A DNA stretch of 64,000 nucleotides from Microbulbifer bruguierae (GTDB taxonomy: Bacteria; Pseudomonadota; Gammaproteobacteria; Pseudomonadales; Cellvibrionaceae). The notes under the pieces were generated by a model. That model did no database searches, had not been told where the DNA came from, and saw only the letters and a program-made list of their open reading frames with translations. This document shows, piece by piece, positions 18,519 to 27,015 of the stretch. Every line of letters begins with the position of its first letter. Within the stretch, counting starts at the first letter, position 1. The stretch spans positions 620,001 through 684,000 of the forward strand of contig NZ_CP118605.1 in NCBI RefSeq assembly GCF_029869925.1. The letters run 5' to 3'. A program made the translations under genes and the position numbers.

Positions 18519-19628
18519 ATGAAATCATCAGTCAACCTTACCAAACTCGCTATTACTCTTTTAAGTACCTTAGCCTCACTACAAACCTTTGCTATCGACG
18601 TCGCTAGTCTTGAAGCCACGCGGGGCTCCGAAAAGTACGGATTTGGCTCCAACTACCAATTGGCAAGAGATAACTGGGTATTGGAGTATGAAACAAAAAA
18701 TGAAGAGCTAGAACAAACCCAAAAATACAAAAACGTACTTTTAAAATTGAGCTTAGCCAGCTCAAAAGGATTTGACGAACTAAGGAGAGAACACGAAAAC
18801 AATGAAAAAGAATTTCTCTCAAATAATCCTTACTTAAAAGCGTTCAATTCTGAATTCTCAGTAAAACTTCTTGAAAAAATTACCATACAAAAATCCCTAG
18901 ACGAAAACGAAACGGTCAGCACCTCAGATCTGACCACTTACCTCGACCAAAAATTAGGTAAAGCGGAGCGAGATATTGAATTCGTTAGAGAAGAAAAAGA
19001 GGAATTAGAAAAAGAAAAACATGTACAGATAGCCCCACTCGTTGCCAACCCATCAATAGCAACCGTTGGCGAAGACGGAAAACTCACGCCTCAAATTCAA
19101 CTATCCAGCTGGCTCCCGGTACCAGTTAACCTAAAGTCAAAATATCGTTGGTTTTATGGCGCAAGTGTAAATTTAGCGACCGGTCTGGAATCATCTGAGC
19201 CAAACAAGGCTGTAAATGAATTTCTTCAAGGCGGGGGTGACGGCAGCTTTGGGGTATCTACGGCATTTAGATACATTAGTTCAGATAAATTTAATGTAGT
19301 AATCGGAGCATCAGTTTCTCAGGCATGGCTAAAATCAGACGTTTCTGAAAATGGAGAAAAAATAGAGTTGGATAGCGAAATATTACAAAGCTCCGCCAGC
19401 ATCATTTTCGAAACTGAAATCGGATATTTTGGTATCGAGAGATCACATAACGATTATAGCGGCGACATTGATAATAGCTTTGGCCAACTATTAGATCAAA
19501 AATATTCGACCACATATTCTTTTTTGACTCATTTCGCAGATGATTACTATTTGCAGTATAAAACTACTCAAGGAGTCGGCGAGACCATTAGCTCTATCTC
19601 AATTACTAAAAGCCTAAAACTGTTTTAA
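18519..19628 (+). CDS. Exported coiled-coil protein with a probable outer-membrane C-terminal domain
   Basis: A 369-residue protein I do not recognise. The start is ATG 18519 (MKSSVNLTKLAITLL); a TTG nine bases earlier is also in frame. A signal peptide ends after LQTFA. Residues about 45-170 are highly charged with heptad-like Glu/Lys patterns (EEKEELEKEKHV), so a coiled coil is likely. The last 190 residues read as amphipathic beta strands (FNVVIGASVSQAWL, DDYYLQYKTTQ) and the protein ends in SLKLF; a terminal Phe is typical of outer-membrane barrels. The gene is markedly AT-rich compared with the core genome, pointing to transfer. It precedes a lipoprotein hydrolase gene by 130 bases in the same direction, so the two may act together. 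Confidence 0.75.
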   Translation: MKSSVNLTKLAITLLSTLASLQTFAIDVASLEATRGSEKYGFGSNYQLARDNWVLEYETKNEELEQTQKYKNVLLKLSLASSKGFDELRREHENNEKEFLSNNPYLKAFNSEFSVKLLEKITIQKSLDENETVSTSDLTTYLDQKLGKAERDIEFVREEKEELEKEKHVQIAPLVANPSIATVGEDGKLTPQIQLSSWLPVPVNLKSKYRWFYGASVNLATGLESSEPNKAVNEFLQGGGDGSFGVSTAFRYISSDKFNVVIGASVSQAWLKSDVSENGEKIELDSEILQSSASIIFETEIGYFGIERSHNDYSGDIDNSFGQLLDQKYSTTYSFLTHFADDYYLQYKTTQGVGETISSISITKSLKLF

Positions 19629-19758
19629 AAATAACCTCAAGCCGGCGCGCAATCACCGGCAATTCTCATCGCTACGGGCCACCTGATGCAATTCTAAAAC
19701 CAATAACTGCCGTCAATCTTATTTCATAAGATGATAAATACAACATGGAGAGTATTTA

Positions 19759-20841
19759 ATGAGTTTAAAGATTACTACTGTTGTGGGTGCTCTATTATTC
19801 ACGATTGTTGGGTGTGCAATACATAATACACCCGACACTCTGAAGACCTCCGAGATGAATAACCCAAATGAAGTTTCTTCGAGAAATTTTAATGCGTTTG
19901 TCGATCAAAATGGAACTTTCTACCCACCCAACTGGAAAAAGGAGAACGGATCGCCCTGTAAAATTTATTGCTGGAATATCCATTACTCTCTGATAGCCAC
20001 TGCAGCCTCAAAGGGAAATGATGCTGTTGAAAATCTATCTATAAAAGAAGCTCAAATCCTTGAGAATATGAGAGTTAAATTGGAGGACGCCAATCGAGTC
20101 TATATATTAGTTCACGGCTACAATAATGATGCCAAAACTTCTAGGAACAACTATGACACAATTAAAAACCATATAGAATTCCAGGAAAATGACGTTGTGA
20201 TTGAATTTTTCTGGGACGGCCTTGTTTCAAAAAGTTCACTCTGGGGTGATGCCAAAATATGGTTTAGAGCTACCGGTTACAGTCAGCTAGCGGGTTCCGA
20301 GGGGCTTCGAGATATTTTAAATTTGATAGAAAATAAGGAAATCATCATCATCAGCCACAGTCGCGGAGCATCGGTTGCATTAAGCGCACTAAGCAACCCC
20401 CCTTATAGCAAAGAATTTGCTGAGGACACACTAGAATTTCACACAGTAGATGTTTATCAAACTGAACGTCTACAGGACAATAAAAATATAATTAAATTAT
20501 TAATGTTGGCTCCGGCAATTGGTGATGTAGATTTTAGAGTGCCCGACCACCTAACAAAAATGTCTTACAGGGAATTTGGTGATCAACTAACCAAAATTAG
20601 CTACACCGTAAATCCAAATGACAAAGTGCTTAAGAAATTCTTAGATAAGCCTAATGTTTCGGGAAAATTCAATCCTACAGACTTAGGGTTCGATGAAAAA
20701 TCTGGAGAAAAACTAAAAGCGCATTATGGAATTATACAATCCTATGATTTTTCGGAAACAAAAAGTCACAAATTCGACAAATACATTGAGAATGAAAATT
20801 TTAAGTTGATGCTCTCGGACCTTGGCGTTGATGTAAAGTAA
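19759..20841 (+). CDS. Lipoprotein with alpha/beta-hydrolase fold
   Basis: A 360-residue predicted lipoprotein and serine hydrolase. The lipobox is FTIVGC (Cys19), followed by Ala, which by the +2 rule favours the outer membrane. The hydrolase part has the oxyanion-loop segment VYILVHGYNNDAKTSRNNY (about 115-133) and the nucleophile elbow IIIISHSRGASVALS with Ser in SHSRG (about residue 201). A later Asp (VNPNDKVLKK) and His (KAHYGI) are plausible triad partners. It resembles the DUF900-like esterase group. It is AT-rich like its upstream neighbour. A GGAGAG precedes the ATG by about 9 bases. The substrate is unknown; an envelope lipid or cell-wall ester is possible. Confidence 0.8.
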   Translation: MSLKITTVVGALLFTIVGCAIHNTPDTLKTSEMNNPNEVSSRNFNAFVDQNGTFYPPNWKKENGSPCKIYCWNIHYSLIATAASKGNDAVENLSIKEAQILENMRVKLEDANRVYILVHGYNNDAKTSRNNYDTIKNHIEFQENDVVIEFFWDGLVSKSSLWGDAKIWFRATGYSQLAGSEGLRDILNLIENKEIIIISHSRGASVALSALSNPPYSKEFAEDTLEFHTVDVYQTERLQDNKNIIKLLMLAPAIGDVDFRVPDHLTKMSYREFGDQLTKISYTVNPNDKVLKKFLDKPNVSGKFNPTDLGFDEKSGEKLKAHYGIIQSYDFSETKSHKFDKYIENENFKLMLSDLGVDVK

Positions 20842-20882
20842 AGTAGTTACTGAAATAAATGAAGTAGTTACTGAAATAAATG
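20841..20882 (+). repeat. Two perfect 21-bp direct repeats after the hydrolase gene
   Basis: The unit begins AAGTAGTTACTGAAATAAAT and occurs twice in tandem without mismatch, starting at the last base of the hydrolase stop codon. It ends against the GGGTCACCCATTAG motif that borders the insertion element. A perfect tandem copy implies a recent slippage or transposition event. Confidence 0.8.
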
Positions 20883-20896
20883 GGGTCACCCATTAG
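20883..20896. repeat. 14-bp motif, inverted partner of 22488-22501
   Basis: GGGTCACCCATTAG here is the exact reverse complement of CTAATGGGTGACCC at 22488-22501. The similarity continues imperfectly through an AATAAAT-type extension. The IS1111-type element lies between the two copies. At 22488 the motif encodes the last residues VTH-stop of the nuclease-like gene. Confidence 0.75.
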
Positions 20897-20905
20897 CCGG
20901 CTCCC

Positions 20906-21276
20906 GTCAACTGGGCGAAAAGCTCTCTAGGCTATCGCCCATTATCTGACAACCGTGTCCGCCCATGCGCCTGAAATTTCTATAGGAGAAGCTGCTTCTG
21001 TGGAAGTGCTTCAGTCACCCATCTGGATCTAGGCATTTGGAAATGCTGCACTCTCAGGTGTAGCACCTCGCCCGTTGCACTCTGTGCACCAGAAAATCAT
21101 CAGTACCTGCCGCCGTCCTAATTTAATTACAGAATCTTGGCCTCGAGGGCCACCCCTTAAATGGCTCGGCACCAGGGCACTTCGTGACAGCGATTGCTGT
21201 TAGAGGCCCTTATCGCGATATTCAGAGTAGTTGGCTCTTTGTCCTACCCCATTTTGATCTGCGACAAGGGCGCAAA
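20906..21276 (-). ncRNA. Probable guide (bridge/seek) RNA locus of the IS1111-type element
   Basis: The 371 bases between the transposase stop and the left inverted repeat hold no gene. In the IS1111 group the RNA that pairs with both element ends and target is transcribed from this 3' non-coding end, on the transposase strand. Local inverted segments are visible, but I did not fold the sequence. The call rests on the position within the element and the known biology of the family. Confidence 0.4.
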
Positions 21277-22293
21277 TCATGCGAAAGCGCGTTTCACGTC
21301 GAAAACCGTATTCTGTTTCAACATGTGATATACCGCCCTCGCTAGTTTGTTGGCTACCGACTTTTTGGCGACCAATATATGGGTCTTGGACGCTTTGCGC
21401 TGGTAGTACTTCTTAATTTCTGGGCTCCAGATTGCGCTGAGGTGGGCAGCTTCCATGAAGGCCCAGGCAAGCCAAGGGTTACCGTTCTTTCTATTGCCGG
21501 AGCCTTTGGTTTTGCCGTTGCTAATCTTCCTGCTGGGTACGCAACGAACATACGACGAGTAATTCCTTACATCAGAGAATCGGTCCATACTGCCGGACTC
21601 CAGCGCGATCATTTGAGACAGTATCTGGCCAACCCCAGGTATGCTTTGTAATAATTTGTTTTCCTTGGTTTTGACGCAGTATCCGGAAACTCGCTGTTCC
21701 AGTAGTTTGACTGATTTATTTATCGCTTCGATTTGCATCAAATTAATCATGGCCGAGTCTCTGACGACCTGCTCAGCCATCAGGTCTTCAATGCCTTTGT
21801 GGTCCAGTCTTTTCATTTGATTGGCACTCAATTGCGTCCCGGTATGACGGGCGATCATTCCCTGAAGATTCAGATTAAGCATGGTGCGCTGTTTGATCAG
21901 TAGTGAACGCTTTCTCAGTAAGTCCCTGATGTGCCGCTGCTCCCTGGGCATGATATGGCCTGCGGGCAATATATCTAACCTGAGAAGGTTTGCCAGAAAG
22001 CGAGCATCGGATTTATCGTCTGTGTGTTTGATTCCACTGTATTGCTGAATTGCCGCGGTATTAGCCAGTTTCACATGGAATCCCGCATCTTCTAAGCCAT
22101 CAACGAGCCAATACCAGTTGTAGGTTGACTCGACTACAACTGCCTGAATATCTTCTGAGAACGGAGATAACTGCCCAAGAATCACAGATATATCATTTGG
22201 ACATTTTCTGCTCAGAACGAGTTTGTCCTGTTCATCAATAACCACAACTACAGAATTATTGGAGTGTAAATCGATTCCGCAATATAGTTTCAT
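21277..22293 (-). CDS. IS110-family transposase (DEDD recombinase)
   Basis: A 338-residue transposase. The start is taken at ATG 22293 (MKLYCGIDLHSNNSVVVV); ten extra residues are open upstream. The N-terminal RuvC-like DEDD domain has its first Asp in GIDLHSNN, Glu in VVVESTYNWYWLVD and Asp residues in KHTDDKSDARFLANLL. The C-terminal transposase_20 part contains LQSIPGVGQILSQMIALE and the serine-bearing segment KGSGNRKNGNPWLAWAFMEAA. The length and all motifs are normal and I see no lesion, so it could be active. Confidence 0.93.
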   Translation of the reverse strand: MKLYCGIDLHSNNSVVVVIDEQDKLVLSRKCPNDISVILGQLSPFSEDIQAVVVESTYNWYWLVDGLEDAGFHVKLANTAAIQQYSGIKHTDDKSDARFLANLLRLDILPAGHIMPREQRHIRDLLRKRSLLIKQRTMLNLNLQGMIARHTGTQLSANQMKRLDHKGIEDLMAEQVVRDSAMINLMQIEAINKSVKLLEQRVSGYCVKTKENKLLQSIPGVGQILSQMIALESGSMDRFSDVRNYSSYVRCVPSRKISNGKTKGSGNRKNGNPWLAWAFMEAAHLSAIWSPEIKKYYQRKASKTHILVAKKSVANKLARAVYHMLKQNTVFDVKRAFA

Positions 22294-22374
22294 CGTTCGG
22301 CTCCCCTGTGAGTGATAGATCAAGTGTGGAAACTCGATGTTGGCACTTACGGAGGGAGCCGGCTAGATGATTAT

Positions 22375-22500
22375 CAGATCAACTTTTTGACACTAAATAG
22401 CTCAAATGGAAGTAACGCCATAATGTTGATCTGACCCCATTTATTATGGTATGGCCATAGACTAATGGATGGAAAACTCAGTGGGTGCTAATGGGTGACC
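22375..22500. repeat. Cluster of repeat modules A and B right of the insertion element
   Basis: Three pieces lie in 126 bases. They are a plus-strand CAGATCAACTTTTTGAC (22375-22391), a minus-orientation copy of the TCAGATCAACATTATGGC motif (22418-22436, read ATAATGTTGATCTGACCCC), and module B (22452-22500). Module B resembles 18256-18303. The last bases overlap the 3' end of the nuclease-like gene. Confidence 0.65.
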
Positions 22501-23258
22501 CAATTATTCACCATGTCGGCCCCAAAGGCCAAGCGGGACAGCCTCCCTGCTTTGATAACGATACTCTCTTCTTCATCTAAATACCTGGATAGTTTGGCAA
22601 ACCCAACACGATCACGCGTCCTAAATACATACTCCATTTTGGAATAAAGATCTTGCCAGCTTTCTTTATGAAAACGGATGAATCCATCTCTTTGTCTAAA
22701 CCAGCTTACGTATTCTTCAACATTACCCTTTTCGAAGTTCATTCGAATTTCGATAGGTCTTGGCTCCGAACAAAAATAGGTTTTAGAAGCCAAGCGATCA
22801 AAACAAACTGAATGCTCATTATCATCAGGAAGCTTTCCGATTTCAGTTGGCGCAACCCAAATGGAGTTTTTAGAAATAGATGAACCAAAATAACTATCAT
22901 GTAGCTCACTATTTTTGTGGAATTTTGGAGCTACATAAAAAACTGGGTTTCCATACGACTCTAGCTGAAGCAGCAAGTCATGCTGTACAGAATGTCTCCG
23001 CGCGTGAAGATGGAATCGATAATAGGGACCACCAAACGCGGCGTGATACTTAGAATTTGAGCGACCCAGAAAGTCAGATCTCTTAAATTGCAGAAAAAAC
23101 GGTAATCCTTTTATTCCTAGCTTAGCATCGTAACCACCACCCGTTCGCCCTTCTTCCAAAAGAGAAGGAAAAACTGGAACAGCGCTGAAACCGTAATCTC
23201 TGGACAACTCCTCTACCAAGGTATATCCATAAGTAAATTCTGAAAACTGTGGTTTCAT
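22488..23258 (-). CDS. Putative restriction-like nuclease (Mrr-type QxK signature), unknown family
   Basis: A 256-residue protein with no family I can name. Residues 30-60 read FPSLLEEGRTGGGYD, AKLGIKG, LPFFLQFKRSD. Asp44, Gln57 and Lys59 give a D-x12-QxK pattern on a predicted strand-turn-strand, which fits a PD-(D/E)XK fold with the QxK variant known from Mrr nucleases. Conserved-looking aromatic and His-rich segments follow (YYRFHLHARRHSVQHDLL). There is no membrane or export signal. It lies on the same strand as the SIR2-HerA pair, about 390 bases downstream of herA, with repeat modules on both sides, so it may be separate cargo rather than a third subunit. The nuclease call is an inference from one motif. 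Confidence 0.55.
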   Translation of the reverse strand: MKPQFSEFTYGYTLVEELSRDYGFSAVPVFPSLLEEGRTGGGYDAKLGIKGLPFFLQFKRSDFLGRSNSKYHAAFGGPYYRFHLHARRHSVQHDLLLQLESYGNPVFYVAPKFHKNSELHDSYFGSSISKNSIWVAPTEIGKLPDDNEHSVCFDRLASKTYFCSEPRPIEIRMNFEKGNVEEYVSWFRQRDGFIRFHKESWQDLYSKMEYVFRTRDRVGFAKLSRYLDEEESIVIKAGRLSRLAFGADMVNNWVTH

Positions 23259-23651
23259 TCCTTGCCCCGAAAGTTAACAGCCTAATATTCAGGTTCTGCT
23301 ATATTTTCAGCCCCTGCTATATCTGCATCCAATAATGTTTAATTGAATTAAACTTTAACCATCAACCAACCACGCAGCTTAAAGTGACTTTTCAAGAAAA
23401 TCATAAAGCACGACATCTTTACAGGTTTGGATAAAGCTAATTTTGACACCATGTGATTTCCACTTTAAGTCAATTGCTTAGGTCCCCTACGAAGGTATAA
23501 ACCTCAAATAAGTCCGAACTAAAAAAATAAACAAATGGAACTTAAAATAAATGGAGGCAGATCAACATTTCGGCAACACATAACACAATCACATTAATAC
23601 CAAAAAGCTGATCTGACCTTATTTGTCGTTTGACTCACAAGGCCGATAAGA
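23259..23651. other. AT-rich spacer with two repeat-module copies
   Basis: No supportable gene in about 390 bases. It contains a plus-strand motif copy GGAGGCAGATCAACATTTCG (from 23553) and an opposite-strand copy AAAGCTGATCTGACCTTATT (23604-23623). The two copies face each other around about 30 bases. The promoter of the nuclease-like gene must lie in the left part (23259-23400). Confidence 0.6.
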
Positions 23652-25511
23652 TTAATTCCCAGCCATTCGGGTTGCTACTGCTGCAATCTCTTCTTCCGTG
23701 AGTCGATCAAGAACCCACCCCTTTGCAAATTTTGCCGTCTCTGATTTAGGCAATTGTCGCTCAGCGAGATCTCGAATTCGAACTCGAGCAGGAATCGCAG
23801 CACCCTCGCCAACAAATATCGCTTCTTGCTGAGCGAGATTCGGTAGAGCTCTCGTCATTCCCGATAGACCATCCGGAAGGAAACGAGAAACATGCTGCTG
23901 ATCTGCTGCATTTGTAAGCCTTAAAACGAGCCAAGTACCGCATTGAGAAATTACGGTACTTTCAACATCTGCTGGTCGCTGGCTCACGAGCATCAGACCT
24001 ATGCCATACTTTCGCCCCTCCCGAGCGATACGGCGAATAGCGGTTTGTGCTGCCGCATACTCAGCTTCGCCCCTGTCGGGGACATACCGGTGGGCTTCCT
24101 CACAAACCAAGACGACTGGATCACGCTTCCTCTCGTCACTGGTCTGGTAAACCTTATACTGGAATAACAGGCGGGCAAGCATAGCAGTAAGAGGTCCTGC
24201 CACTTCATTCGGAAGACCAGAAATATCCAGAATCCGGATGTCCTGATCAACGCCTCCTTCACCTTGGATCTGCCCAACCAACTGGGCAATAATATGCTCT
24301 AGCAATGGAGAGTCAGCGCTCCATTCCTGCATCATAAACTGAATTCTCGGATCGCGACGGAGCATCGATAATTTGTCTAAGATCGATTTGAAGTCCTTCG
24401 TGAAATCACCAGGCGGAACTCTTTCTGTATTCTGAGCCCCTCTTTTCAGTCGTGCCGCTTGAAGAAACTCAATATGATTCTTGACTTCCTCCAAACTAAA
24501 ACAACGAGGCTTATCTCTATCAAATTCAATCAACTGCTCCATGCTAATGCCAGCTTTCGGACGCAAGGCATCAGGATCACCGCCATCTGCTGGAATAGGT
24601 ACATCGTAGGTAGTGGGAGCTGGATCAACCAAACCGGTTGCCACCATACGCGCGTGAGTCAACGCTTTATAGATTACGTTGTTTTGTGAAGTCGCCTCAT
24701 GCTCAGTTTTGCCAATTACAAGTCGCCTGAACTCATCCGCTGACATTAGCCAATACGGTAAGCTTATCGGGGAACCAGTGGTTTCTTCATTTCCCAGCGG
24801 ATCATAGGCTCGATATACGATTGCACGATCATTAAACGCATGGCCATACTCACCATGGGGATCAATGATAAGGAGCCGCGGATGACTCACTGCGCCCGGC
24901 TCTGGGGCATGCTCCAGCATACTATGAAGCAAAGCGGCAACTGCACCAGACTTTCCAGATCCAGTCGATCCGAGCACGGCACAATGCATGCCAAGCATCT
25001 TATCTACGTTTGCGCGACAAACAGTATTGTCGGCTCCGACGTAATGAGCAAAAGGAACGAGCGGAGAATATTCTCCCTGCGTCTGCTGCCCTTCGGCAGC
25101 CGAATAAATCTGCGTGGTCTCCTCACGAGTGAGCAAATGCACACTCTGGCGGGGCAACGGATAGGTCGTAACACCTCGGACGAACCGTAACTCTTGGCCT
25201 GCAGAATTCCAGACCCCCTCGGCAAATAGCTCTACCTCCATCAGCCGCTGATCAGCATCAGGCGGAATGGGCTTCGTGATCTCATGCAATTCCTCGGACC
25301 GCATACGCAACAAGGTCACAAATCCGAAAACCAAACGCCTACCAAAGTGGACTTTAACGATACTCCCGATCTGTCCTATGGGATAGACTCGTCCTTCGTA
25401 GGTTCGAGTGAGTTCAGTGACATCCCCCGATAATTCCACTCGGATCGAAGTACCAGAAACTTCGACAATATGACCGATCTTCAAGTCTGGAATAAGGTCA
25501 AACGTATTCAT
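23652..25511 (-). CDS. herA: HerA-family ATPase of a SIR2-HerA defence system
   Basis: A 619-residue FtsK/HerA-type hexameric ATPase. An N-terminal HAS-barrel (about 10-75; IGHIVEVSGTSIRVELSG) precedes the ATPase core. Walker A is GSTGSGKS (181-188), LLIIDPHGEY lies at about 213-222, Walker B VVLVCEEAH at about 466-474, and the sensor-like VSQRPADVESTVISQCGT follows. The start overlaps the stop of the SIR2 gene by 4 bases (ATGA), so they are co-translated. The known SIR2-HerA systems form a large complex in which HerA assembles with an NAD-consuming or nuclease SIR2 subunit upon phage infection. There is no NurA-type partner next to it, which argues against the archaeal-style repair role. Confidence 0.9.
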   Translation of the reverse strand: MNTFDLIPDLKIGHIVEVSGTSIRVELSGDVTELTRTYEGRVYPIGQIGSIVKVHFGRRLVFGFVTLLRMRSEELHEITKPIPPDADQRLMEVELFAEGVWNSAGQELRFVRGVTTYPLPRQSVHLLTREETTQIYSAAEGQQTQGEYSPLVPFAHYVGADNTVCRANVDKMLGMHCAVLGSTGSGKSGAVAALLHSMLEHAPEPGAVSHPRLLIIDPHGEYGHAFNDRAIVYRAYDPLGNEETTGSPISLPYWLMSADEFRRLVIGKTEHEATSQNNVIYKALTHARMVATGLVDPAPTTYDVPIPADGGDPDALRPKAGISMEQLIEFDRDKPRCFSLEEVKNHIEFLQAARLKRGAQNTERVPPGDFTKDFKSILDKLSMLRRDPRIQFMMQEWSADSPLLEHIIAQLVGQIQGEGGVDQDIRILDISGLPNEVAGPLTAMLARLLFQYKVYQTSDERKRDPVVLVCEEAHRYVPDRGEAEYAAAQTAIRRIAREGRKYGIGLMLVSQRPADVESTVISQCGTWLVLRLTNAADQQHVSRFLPDGLSGMTRALPNLAQQEAIFVGEGAAIPARVRIRDLAERQLPKSETAKFAKGWVLDRLTEEEIAAVATRMAGN

Positions 25512-26686
25512 CGCACGCTGGCCTCCGCACCGCTATTTAACAATTTGGTAACTCCAGAAAAGGTCCACCAATCTCGATTTCTATCGGCAGTCGGGGGGGA
25601 ATAAGGGCCGCCTGCCCCGACAAACAACCCATCTTCACTAATCACATAAACACGTTTTCCCCAGGCTCCCATCCTCCATTTTTCAAGCGTAGGATTAAGC
25701 TTCTGAGCGAAGGCAAGTAGCGTAGTTTTGTTCTCCGGTCGCTGAAGTGCTAGCTCTATCTCTTGATTAATATGTTCATCGCCAAAACTATAGCCACAAG
25801 TTGCAAGAATATTTTCCTCATGTGAACCAATGGCCCGGCGGAATAGATCGAATTGAGCAGCGAATGGGTCACGTTGAGTCGCTAAATATTTGGTCGATTG
25901 TGGATATATAAGAACTCGCGAAGCTTTCTTCGGATAAATGTCACCGTCGCGGACTCTCCAGACACGCCCATCTTCTCCCAAGTGCCAGTCAATCGACCCG
26001 TGAAGTTTGATTACATGAGCACGATCTCTTAGGTTTGGCTCTTCATCGCCATACCTATGATTTCGATACGCAACTGCGCCGCCTGCAAATCCGTCCCAGT
26101 ATGAGAAGCCGCCTAAAGCAAGCGCATCCTCAAGGAGCGTGTCATAGTTGGTGGTAAAAAGCCGGACAGCTCTCCGGCGTTCTGCTACTCCAGCTTGGCT
26201 TCGATTGAATAGAGATGAGACGAATGCTGCATGGTGGTCGATGATAACGATTCGATTTTCTAGCGATCCGATTTTTTCCGGATCACCGCCTGCCTTAGCT
26301 GGCACGTATCCCCATCGGATCGTCTCGGCAATCCACCTCAGAATTCTTTGGTGCAGGTTATCGAGATCTTCTACAGAGAGAATCACCTCGTCGAATCTGA
26401 CCACTCTGTCCTTGGATCGATCGGCAATCGCACGATGATCCCCTAGCTGGCTCAAAATGTGTTCGATATGTGAATCTTCAGAAAGCTGTTTTTTTACGAA
26501 TTCGAGAACCTGTATATCACTCGGCTCCCCCTCATCCTGTGCCTTACTGAATACTCGTTCAGTTAGCGGCCACATCAGGGGAATACCTGCATCAAGACTG
26601 ATCCCCGCTCCGAATAGCCACGATTGATTACTTGCGGCTAAGAGATTATCGAGTTGGGTCAGAGTATCTCTTGTTACTGAGTCCAT
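25508..26686 (-). CDS. SIR2-domain protein of a SIR2-HerA defence system
   Basis: A 392-residue protein with a sirtuin-like NAD-binding domain. Seen: GAGISLDAGIPLMWP (about 26-40), the TTNYDTLLEDAL segment (178-189) and KLHGSIDWHL (227-236), whose His is the expected catalytic residue. The C-terminal part (CGYSFGDEHINQEIELAL) closes the SIR2 fold, as in other SIR2_2-type defence proteins. There are no zinc-binding cysteine pairs, as usual for bacterial anti-phage SIR2. It is first in the two-gene operon with herA. The role inferred from the family is NAD+ depletion, and possibly DNA cleavage in complex with HerA, on infection. Confidence 0.88.
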   Translation of the reverse strand: MDSVTRDTLTQLDNLLAASNQSWLFGAGISLDAGIPLMWPLTERVFSKAQDEGEPSDIQVLEFVKKQLSEDSHIEHILSQLGDHRAIADRSKDRVVRFDEVILSVEDLDNLHQRILRWIAETIRWGYVPAKAGGDPEKIGSLENRIVIIDHHAAFVSSLFNRSQAGVAERRRAVRLFTTNYDTLLEDALALGGFSYWDGFAGGAVAYRNHRYGDEEPNLRDRAHVIKLHGSIDWHLGEDGRVWRVRDGDIYPKKASRVLIYPQSTKYLATQRDPFAAQFDLFRRAIGSHEENILATCGYSFGDEHINQEIELALQRPENKTTLLAFAQKLNPTLEKWRMGAWGKRVYVISEDGLFVGAGGPYSPPTADRNRDWWTFSGVTKLLNSGAEASVR

Positions 26687-27015
26687 TGAGCTTTGGGTTC
26701 CCTCTGCGTTAAGGCCGATCGGTTTGCTAAACAGACAAGGCTGAATAATTTGCTTCTTGTTAATACTGCGATCAATTGTCCATCAGCAGACCAAAACAAC
26801 CTATTTAATCAATCAGTTGCGATGACTGAGATTACTTTCCAAAAAATATGGCGCAGCATTTTTATACATATGGATATAGCTGCGCCCGATACTATGCGAA
26901 TCCCCTTTTAAGTCAATGGATTTGCATATCTGCGGAGAATTTAGCATTTTAGATACCACCCTTCCCCATGAGCACCCGTTGAACCACGCTCAAATATTAA
27001 GCAAGAATCGTAGGC
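26687..27015. other. Intergenic region upstream of the SIR2-HerA operon
   Basis: About 330 bases holding the promoter region of the defence operon and the right edge of the island. I see no further gene. A plus-strand frame at 26693-26911 lacks any coding character. No tRNA or direct-repeat attachment site was found at this edge. Confidence 0.5.

Larger units (their letters stand above)
20895..22364 (-). mobile_element. IS110-family insertion sequence, IS1111 group
   Basis: A 1.47-kb element with an intact transposase gene on the minus strand. An 11-bp inverted repeat AGCCGGCTCCC (20895-20905) and GGGAGCCGGCT (22354-22364) bounds it. The long non-coding segment (about 380 bases) lies after the transposase stop, with only about 70 bases before its start. 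That layout, together with subterminal inverted repeats, is characteristic of the IS1111 group rather than IS110 proper. There is no target duplication, as expected for this family. The exact outer boundary may lie a few bases beyond the repeats. Confidence 0.8.

Noticed and set aside
23652-25511. HerA as part of a HerA-NurA DNA-repair pair
   Set aside because: The overlapping partner is a SIR2-domain protein, not a NurA nuclease, which points to the defence type.
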